A DNA stretch of 64,000 nt from Streptomonospora alba (lineage in GTDB: Bacteria > Actinomycetota > Actinomycetes > Streptosporangiales > Streptosporangiaceae). The stretch is taken from positions 1 to 64,000 of the forward strand of contig NZ_JROO01000010.1 in NCBI RefSeq assembly GCF_000826685.1, in the 5' to 3' direction. A program made the translations under genes and the position numbers. The number at the start of each line of letters is the position of its first letter. The first letter of the stretch is position 1. Of the stretch, positions 58,872 to 64,000 are shown piece after piece. The notes under the pieces were generated by a model, which saw only the letters and a list, made by a program, of their open reading frames with translations, was not told where the DNA came from and did no database searches.

Positions 58872-59831
58872 CTAATCGTCGGTGGTGACGGTTTCCAGCC
58901 GGGCGAGGATGGAGTCGCGCTCGGACTCGAACTGCGGAGGCAGCATGAAGTTCCTGCCCAGCTCCTCCGGGGACTCGTCGCAGTCCCAGCCGCCGTCCTG
59001 GTGGGTGACGGCCAGTTCGAACAGGGCGCCTCCCGGCGTGCGCACGTAGTGCGACTTGAAGTAGGTGCGGTCCTTGAGTTCGGAGATGTCGGTGTATCCG
59101 GCACCCTCGATGTCGAACTTGACCGCTTCCTGGTTGTCCAGGGTGTCCAGGTTCCAGGCGAAGTGGTGGTAGGTGCCCGCACCGAAGTACCAGGTCCCCT
59201 GATCGTCGGAGCGGTTGCCGGTCAGCTCGACGTAGTTGCCGAAGCCGTCCGAGCCCAGTTGCAGGCGTGCCCGATCGCCCTCCTCCTCGACCTTCTCGGC
59301 GGCGAAGAAGGCGTCGTTGGCGAACTCCACGAGCCGGTCCTGGTCGAAGACGTGCATGCCCACCCCGTGGATGCCGTGGACGGCGTGCTCGGGCGGCACC
59401 CCGTGGCCGGGGTGGCCCACGCGGGGGTCGCCCTCGGTGCCGACGAGGACGTACTCGATGCCCGAAGGGTGGCGCAGTTCGAGGCGCCGCTGCCCGAACG
59501 CCTCGGCGTGGGCGGCATCGACGCCGTACCGGGCCATGCGCCGGGACCAGAAGTCGAGGGAGGTGGCGGGTACCGACAGCAGCACCTCGCGGGCCTGGTT
59601 GGTGCCGCGCTTGCCGTAGACCCCGGCCTGGGCCCAGGGGAAGCACGTGATGACGGAGGAGGGATCGCCGTCGGCGTTGGAGTAGTAGAAGTGGTAGATC
59701 GGCATGGCGCCGTCGTAGAGGACGGTCTTTTTGATGAAGCGCATGCCCAGCGCCTTGGTGTGGAAGTCGACGTCGGCCTGGGCGCCTCCCACGGACAGGG
59801 TCACGTGGTGTGAGCCGAGCAGGTAGGTCAT
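58872..59831 (-). CDS. VOC-family ring-cleaving dioxygenase (MhqO/LinE-like, hydroquinone type)
   Basis: A 319-aa protein with paired glyoxalase/VOC modules: LGSHHVTLSVGGAQADVDFHTKALG (first metal His) and GIHGVGMHVFDQ, then GAGTYHHFAWNLD (His) and TPGGALFELAVTHQDGGWDCDE (Glu). These are the Fe(II)-site residues of type I ring-cleaving dioxygenases that act on hydroquinones rather than catechols. ATG at 59831 follows GAAGGAG. The first gene of a likely operon with the MhqD-like hydrolase and possibly the MetE-like gene. Protection from or growth on quinols is the expected role. Confidence 0.9.
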   Translation of the reverse strand: MTYLLGSHHVTLSVGGAQADVDFHTKALGMRFIKKTVLYDGAMPIYHFYYSNADGDPSSVITCFPWAQAGVYGKRGTNQAREVLLSVPATSLDFWSRRMARYGVDAAHAEAFGQRRLELRHPSGIEYVLVGTEGDPRVGHPGHGVPPEHAVHGIHGVGMHVFDQDRLVEFANDAFFAAEKVEEEGDRARLQLGSDGFGNYVELTGNRSDDQGTWYFGAGTYHHFAWNLDTLDNQEAVKFDIEGAGYTDISELKDRTYFKSHYVRTPGGALFELAVTHQDGGWDCDESPEELGRNFMLPPQFESERDSILARLETVTTDD

Positions 59832-60337
59832 GGCTGTGCTCCTTCGTCGGTGCGCCGTCCGAGAGGCGGGGGCGGAAGTGGTGCGGAGGCCCGACAGCGG
59901 CGTCCCTGCGCCGAGGAACGCCTCATGGGATCGTCGTACAGGACGGCGGCCGAGGGAAGGGGTGCAGCCCCGCAGCGGCCGGGTTTCGCCGTTCGGCCGC
60001 CCTGCCGGCCCCGCCGGAGCGTTCGCCGCGGCGGCCGGGACGGCACGGTGCCCGCAGCGCCGGGACCCGCCGGCCGTCACCTGCCGTCGTAGGCGGCGCC
60101 GGCGATGGCGCGGAGAAGGTCGGGTAGCGTGCGACGACCTCGTCCTGCGACAGCCCGCCCGTGGGCGTGGACCGGTTCGCCGCAGCCACCCGCATCGTGG
60201 TGACCGCCCGGCCGGTGTCCACCGCGTGTCGGCCCGGCCGGTGTGCTCCAGCAGCGCCCGTGCGGGACCGGACGGGGAGCGTGACAGCGACGCGGCGGCC
60301 GGGGGAGCGGCGCCGTTACCGCCCCCGGCACCGACCG
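59832..60337. other. 506-bp region with a decayed gene
   Basis: No intact gene is seen. The right-centre part holds the DUF433-like remnant listed separately; the left part holds the dioxygenase promoter, without an obvious -35/-10 pair. Confidence 0.5.
60077..60222 (-). pseudogene. DUF433 (antitoxin-like) remnant with a frameshift
   Basis: One frame reads RVAAANRSTPTGGLSQDEVVARYP, then after a shift near 60124 the adjacent frame reads DLLRAIAGAAYDGR and stops (60077-60079). GLSQDEVVARYPDL followed by an AxxxAAYDG helix matches the C-terminus of DUF433 proteins, small HTH antitoxins of the VapB45 type. The N-terminal part is not recognisable. No toxin gene is beside it. Confidence 0.4.
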
Positions 60338-61509
60338 CTAGCACCGGTCCAGGACGTCTTCGATCTCGTCGGCCGCGGACTGCGCTCCGCCCGCCGCGTC
60401 CATGCGCTCGCGCATCCCCTCGATGCGCTCGTGCACCCGCGGGTCCGCGACGACCTCGTCCACCGCGTCCCACAGCGCCTCGGGGGTCGTGCCGCCCGGA
60501 TCGATGCGCAGGCCCAGCCCCAGCTCGACGAGACGGTCGGCGTTGGCGCGCTGCTCGGCCATCTGCGGCAGGGCGACCATGGGCACGCGGTGGTACAGCC
60601 CTTCCATCGTGCCGCCCATCCCGGCATGGGTGACGAACGCGTGCGCGTGGCGCAGCACCGCCAGCTGCGGTACCTGCGAGTGCACCTCGACGTTGTGCGG
60701 GACGGCGCCGAGTTCGTCGGGGTCGACGTCGCCGACCGCCATCACGACGTGCCAGGGGCGGTCGGCGGCGGAATCAACGAGCATCCGGTAGAAGTCGGGC
60801 CGGTCGTTGTACGCGGTGCCCAGGGAAACCAGCAGCACCGGCGTCCCGTCGCCGGGCGGAGTCCACTCAGCTTGGAACGCGCGGTCGGTCAGCGCCGGCC
60901 CCACGAAGGCGTAGCCGTCGGTGAAGGTCTCCCCGGCGGGCTGGAAGCACCGCGGAATCGTCACGATCCTCCGAGCCGCGGAGGCGCCTTGGAAGAACCC
61001 GCCGACGTCGGTGATCCCCTCGCTGCGCAGATACCGCGCCACCCGCAGCATCGTGGCCAGGAAGCACGGGCTCAGCGGATTGATCTTCGCGTAGCGGTTC
61101 ATGGACCAGTGCCGGTTGCTCACGAAGTTCGGCCATGTCTCCACCGCCGGCACCCGCCACCGGTGCGCGAGGATCCGGCCCCACCACGCGAGCGTGCCGT
61201 CGTGCACCACCAGGTCGGGTGGCCGGGCCTCGGCGAGCGCGGGCACGAGCGCCTTCGTCTCCTCCAGGAGCAGCCCCATCCCCCGGATCAGTTCCCTGCC
61301 GTGCATCTGCGGCACGGGGCCGCTGCCCATCGCCTCCATGTGGAGACCACCGGCACGAAGTCCGCGCCCGTCTCGGCGACGCCGTCGGCGAACCGCCGCG
61401 GCGCGTAGTACGTCACCGTGTGCCCTCGGCGCACCAGCTCCGCGACGATGCCGAGCGTAGGGTTGACATGCCCGGCGCCGAGCGGGCCGTAGAAGGAGAT
61501 CGCCGCCAC
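60338..61509 (-). pseudogene. MGT-family glycosyltransferase with one frameshift
   Basis: The N-terminal part (GTG at 61509: [31 protein letters not shown] to FVPVVS) and the rest ([10 protein letters not shown] onward, to the stop at 60338) are in different frames, broken near 61340. The C-terminal donor site is intact: FVTHAGMGGTMEGLYHRVPM and ALPQMAEQRANADR, typical of macrolide glycosyltransferases such as OleD. The joined protein would be about 390 aa, full length. A single-base indel or sequencing error separates it from a working gene. Such enzymes glycosylate macrolides and phenols, often for self-protection. Confidence 0.75.
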
Positions 61510-61694
61510 AGGGGCGATGCTATCGCCCGAGTCATCGCCCGGGAGCTGGAGCCGTTGCGCGCCAGGGGGCGGGCGGCCTGGTCGGCCGCCTGCCCGGCTG
61601 CGCCGCTTCCAGCGATCGCCCTGCCCGTCCCGACGTCACCGCGCCCCCGCCTCCTCCCGGATGCCGGGGGAGAGCGGGGGCGGCGAACCTGGGG

Positions 61695-62612
61695 TCAGCG
61701 GAAGCGGAATCCGGTGGTCAGTCCGGCTTCGGCGGCCCACTCTCCGGCGGGGAGTTTGTTTCCGCCGGTGTGCTGAACCCGCCCGACGCGGAGCACACCG
61801 CCGTTGAGCCGGATCGAAAAGCCCTCGTCGTCGACGTCGAGAACCTGCCCGGGCATGCCGGGGCGCTGTTCGGGGGCGAGACGGCAGTCGAAGAACCGCA
61901 GTTTCTCCCCGTTGAGGAGGGTCCACGCGCCCGGCCGGGGGTCGCAGCCCCGGATCAGGTCGTAGACCACCCGCGCGGGACGGTGCCAGTGGATCTCGAC
62001 GTGCTCGTCGCGGCATCCGGGCTCGAACGTCGCCTCAGCGTGGTCCTGCTCGGTGCGCGGCGCGTCTCCCGCCGCCACCAGTGACACCGCCTCGGACATG
62101 GCCTCCACACCAAGGGGGAAGAGGCGGTCGAAGTAGAGGCTGCCCACGGTGTCGTCGGGGCCGATCGCGCACCGCTTCTGCAGCAGGATCGGGCCGGTGT
62201 CGATTCCCCGGTCCGGCCAGAAGACGCTCAGCCCGATCTCGTCGTCCCCGTTGATGAGCGCCCAGTTGATCGCCGACATGCCGCGATGCAGCGGAAGCAG
62301 ACTGGGGTGGTACTGCGCCGTGCCGTACTCGGGCACCGCGAACACCTCGTCCGGAAGGAACTGGGTCACGAACGCCATGAGGCAGAAGTCGGGCTCGATC
62401 TCCTTCCACTTGACGAGGCCGCCGGGCTCTTTCAGCTCAGCGGTCGACACCCGCGGGATGCCGTCGGCTTCACTCGCCGCCCAGAGCGGGTCCTGCCGCC
62501 CGCCATCGGTGGGCTCCGGTGCCGCGATACCGGCAACGGTCACGCCATCGTCCTGCAACCGCCGGAGCACCGCTTCTCCGAAGGCCGCCTGCCCGATAAT
62601 GGCAACACGCAT
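61695..62612 (-). CDS. formyltransferase (methionyl-tRNA formyltransferase-like)
   Basis: A 305-aa protein of the Fmt/formyl-THF hydrolase family: Rossmann start VAIIGQAAFGEAVLRRL, the YHPSLLPLHRGMSAINWALINGD segment with the SLLP motif and catalytic His, VFWPDRGIDTGPILLQK with Asp, and a C-terminal Fmt_C-like domain. The overall likeness is closer to the formyl-transfer domain of 10-formyl-THF dehydrogenases and natural-product formyltransferases than to housekeeping Fmt, which is normally beside def or rsmB. Neighbours are accessory, so modification of a metabolite is plausible. ATG at 62612 follows GGGAGTGAT. Confidence 0.82.
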   Translation of the reverse strand: MRVAIIGQAAFGEAVLRRLQDDGVTVAGIAAPEPTDGGRQDPLWAASEADGIPRVSTAELKEPGGLVKWKEIEPDFCLMAFVTQFLPDEVFAVPEYGTAQYHPSLLPLHRGMSAINWALINGDDEIGLSVFWPDRGIDTGPILLQKRCAIGPDDTVGSLYFDRLFPLGVEAMSEAVSLVAAGDAPRTEQDHAEATFEPGCRDEHVEIHWHRPARVVYDLIRGCDPRPGAWTLLNGEKLRFFDCRLAPEQRPGMPGQVLDVDDEGFSIRLNGGVLRVGRVQHTGGNKLPAGEWAAEAGLTTGFRFR

Positions 62613-62820
62613 ATATCACTCCCGGCTGACATGTCCGTGGATCACCCCGTCTGAGCCTTTCGGCAAGGTATCGGATGGGTTCGGGCGAGCCACGACTGCC
62701 TGGGGGAAGGGCTGTCTCACTCAGGAGCCTGTTCGGTGTTTCCGCTCGCCGGCGCCGAGCGTGCGGCTCCGGTGCGGCAGCCGTGCACGGCACCGCTCGG
62801 CTTCGCCGGATCCGGCTTCG

Positions 62821-63426
62821 CTAGTGCGGCCCGCCTCCGTGGAGGAGCTGCTCGAAGGGGACCGGATCGGTGAACGAGTCCGACTCCGTATGGGGCCGGG
62901 CCGGGCGTCCTCGCACGGCTGCCGCGAGTTCGCCCGCCGCGCGGGCGATGCGCCGGTTGAGGTCGGTGTCGCCGCCCCAGTCGGCGCTGGCGGCGAAGAC
63001 GGCGGTGGGTACCGCCTGTGCGCGCAGGTAGGCCAGCAGCGGGCGCAGCGCGTGCTCGAGCACCAGCGAGTGCCGTTCGGTGCCGCCGGTCGCGCCGAGC
63101 AGCACCGGCTTGTCCCGCATCGACTCGGGATCGACGACGTCCATGAAGGACTTGAACAGGCCGCTGTAGGAGGCGCTGAACGTCGGGCTCACCAGGATGA
63201 GCCCGGCTGCGGCGTCGAGCCGGTCCAGCACCTGCTGCAGGCGCCGGTCGGCGAAACCGGTGAGCAGGTGATCGGTGATGTCGTGGGCGTAGTCGCGCAG
63301 CTCGACCACCTCGATCGCGGCCTCGCCGCCGAGCTCGCCGCGGGTGGCCGTGGCCAGCCGGTCGGCCAGCAGGCGGGTGCTGGAGGGCTGTGACAGTCCC
63401 GCGGAGATCGCGAGGATGTCGGTCAT
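62821..63426 (-). CDS. NAD(P)H-dependent FMN reductase (LLM partner)
   Basis: A 201-aa flavodoxin-fold FMN reductase: ILAISAGLSQPSSTRLLADRL at the start, GLILVSPTFSASYSGLFKSFMDV and VLLGATGGTERHSLVLEHAL. It matches the reductases that are paired with CE1758-type LLM oxidoreductases. Its ATG overlaps the LLM stop as ATGA (63423-63426). It supplies FMNH2 to its partner. Confidence 0.88.
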   Translation of the reverse strand: MTDILAISAGLSQPSSTRLLADRLATATRGELGGEAAIEVVELRDYAHDITDHLLTGFADRRLQQVLDRLDAAAGLILVSPTFSASYSGLFKSFMDVVDPESMRDKPVLLGATGGTERHSLVLEHALRPLLAYLRAQAVPTAVFAASADWGGDTDLNRRIARAAGELAAAVRGRPARPHTESDSFTDPVPFEQLLHGGGPH

Positions 63427-64000
63427 TGCGGGCTCCCCTCGGTGCCGTGTCGCTGTGCCTGGACCAGGGACTCGTGGGTGGGTGCGTCGGGGACGTGGGC
63501 GGGGCGGGCCGCGTCGAACTCCTTGCGCAGCACGGGGACGACCTCCTCGCCGAGCAGGTCGAGCTGTTCCAGCACGGTCTTCAGCGGCAGGCCGGCGTGG
63601 TCGATCAGGAACAGCTGGCGCTGGTAGTCGCCGACGTAGTCGCGGAACCCCAGTGTCCTGTCGACGACCTCGGCCGGACTTCCCACGGTCAGCGGGGTCT
63701 GCTCGGAGAACTGCTCCAGTGACGGGCCTCCGCCGTAGACCGGGGCGTCGTTGAAGTAGGGCCGGAACTCCTCGACCGCGTCCTGGGAGTTGCGGCGCAT
63801 GAACACCTGCCCGCCCAGGCCGACGATGGCCTGATCGGCCCCGCCGTGGCCGTAGTGCTCGAAGCGTCGGCGGTAGAGATCGACCATCCGCTTGGTGTGC
63901 TCGGGCGGCCAGAAGATGTGGTTGTGGAAGAAGCCGTCGCCGTAGTAGGCGGCCTGCTCGGCGATCTCGGGGCTGCGGATGGAACCGTGCCACACGAACG
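63423..64000 (-). CDS. LLM-class FMN-dependent oxidoreductase (partial, CE1758-type)
   Basis: The C-terminal 191 residues of a luciferase-like monooxygenase: FVWHGSIRSPEIAEQAAYYGDGFFHNHIF, HTKRMVDLYRRRFEHYGHG and TVGSPAEVVDRTLGFRDYVGDYQRQLFLIDHAGLP. The gene runs off the right edge. Proteins of this group use FMNH2 and O2 on unknown substrates with the FMN reductase encoded next to them. The end is coupled to the reductase by ATGA. Confidence 0.88.
   Translation of the reverse strand, partial: FVWHGSIRSPEIAEQAAYYGDGFFHNHIFWPPEHTKRMVDLYRRRFEHYGHGGADQAIVGLGGQVFMRRNSQDAVEEFRPYFNDAPVYGGGPSLEQFSEQTPLTVGSPAEVVDRTLGFRDYVGDYQRQLFLIDHAGLPLKTVLEQLDLLGEEVVPVLRKEFDAARPAHVPDAPTHESLVQAQRHGTEGSPQ

Overview
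This is about 64 kb of very GC-rich DNA with dense, strongly codon-biased genes, frequent GTG starts, ATGA/GTGA stop-start overlaps and GGAGG-type ribosome sites. Together with its gene families (IclR and TetR regulators, LLM/FMN-reductase pair, DUF5134, DUF6153-like and CaiB/BaiF proteins, a Tat-exported GH43), it points to a soil-type actinomycete, perhaps Nocardiopsaceae-like. No rRNA, tRNA, CRISPR array or insertion sequence was seen. The window reads as an accessory, catabolism-rich part of a chromosome.

Layout. 1-5.2 kb: end of an unknown gene, then a lipid/glycerol-phosphate cluster (diacylglycerol kinase, AGPS-like flavoprotein, TetR, GlpD) whose composition matches mycobacterial Rv2249c-Rv2252. 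5.3-13.7 kb: an aromatic or N-heterocycle degradation cluster (monomeric aconitase-like hydratase, IclR, DoxX, intradiol dioxygenase, citryl-CoA-lyase-like protein, CaiB/BaiF CoA-transferase, divergent amidohydrolase) with a twin operator motif in the divergent promoter. 13.7-17.5 kb: secreted arabinanase behind two palindromic operators, a DUF5134 membrane protein and a CapA-like phosphoesterase. 17.5-24.4 kb: two sodium:solute symporter systems of different subfamilies, back to back, followed by a LytS/LytTR two-component system. 24.5-36 kb: DUF1772 protein, secreted PL11 rhamnogalacturonan lyase, PrpF/GalD-type isomerase, LacI regulator, sugar ABC importer and GH42 beta-galactosidase. With the arabinanase these form a pectin rhamnogalacturonan-I utilisation set.

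36-42.3 kb: two His-rich membrane proteins, two TetR genes flanking a wrecked methyltransferase, an MFS transporter and a dienelactone-hydrolase-like protein. 42.3-49.4 kb: M20 amidohydrolase, DUF3237, a nitronate-monooxygenase-like flavoprotein, a TetR and a thiolase-like protein that share an operator motif, and another MFS transporter. 49.4-52.6 kb: TetR plus a two-gene ABC exporter whose ATPase gene may be leaderless. 52.7-59.8 kb: two-component flavin monooxygenase, hydrolase and AraC regulator, then a MetE-core homologue, an MhqD-like hydrolase and a hydroquinone-type ring-cleaving dioxygenase. 59.8-64 kb: decayed DUF433 gene, frameshifted MGT-type glycosyltransferase, formyltransferase, and an FMN reductase/LLM oxidoreductase pair running off the right edge.

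Two copies of a palindromic element with identical 20-bp arm cores but different loops lie 22.6 kb apart, each downstream of a gene. Function calls come from motifs and family memory; no database search was possible.
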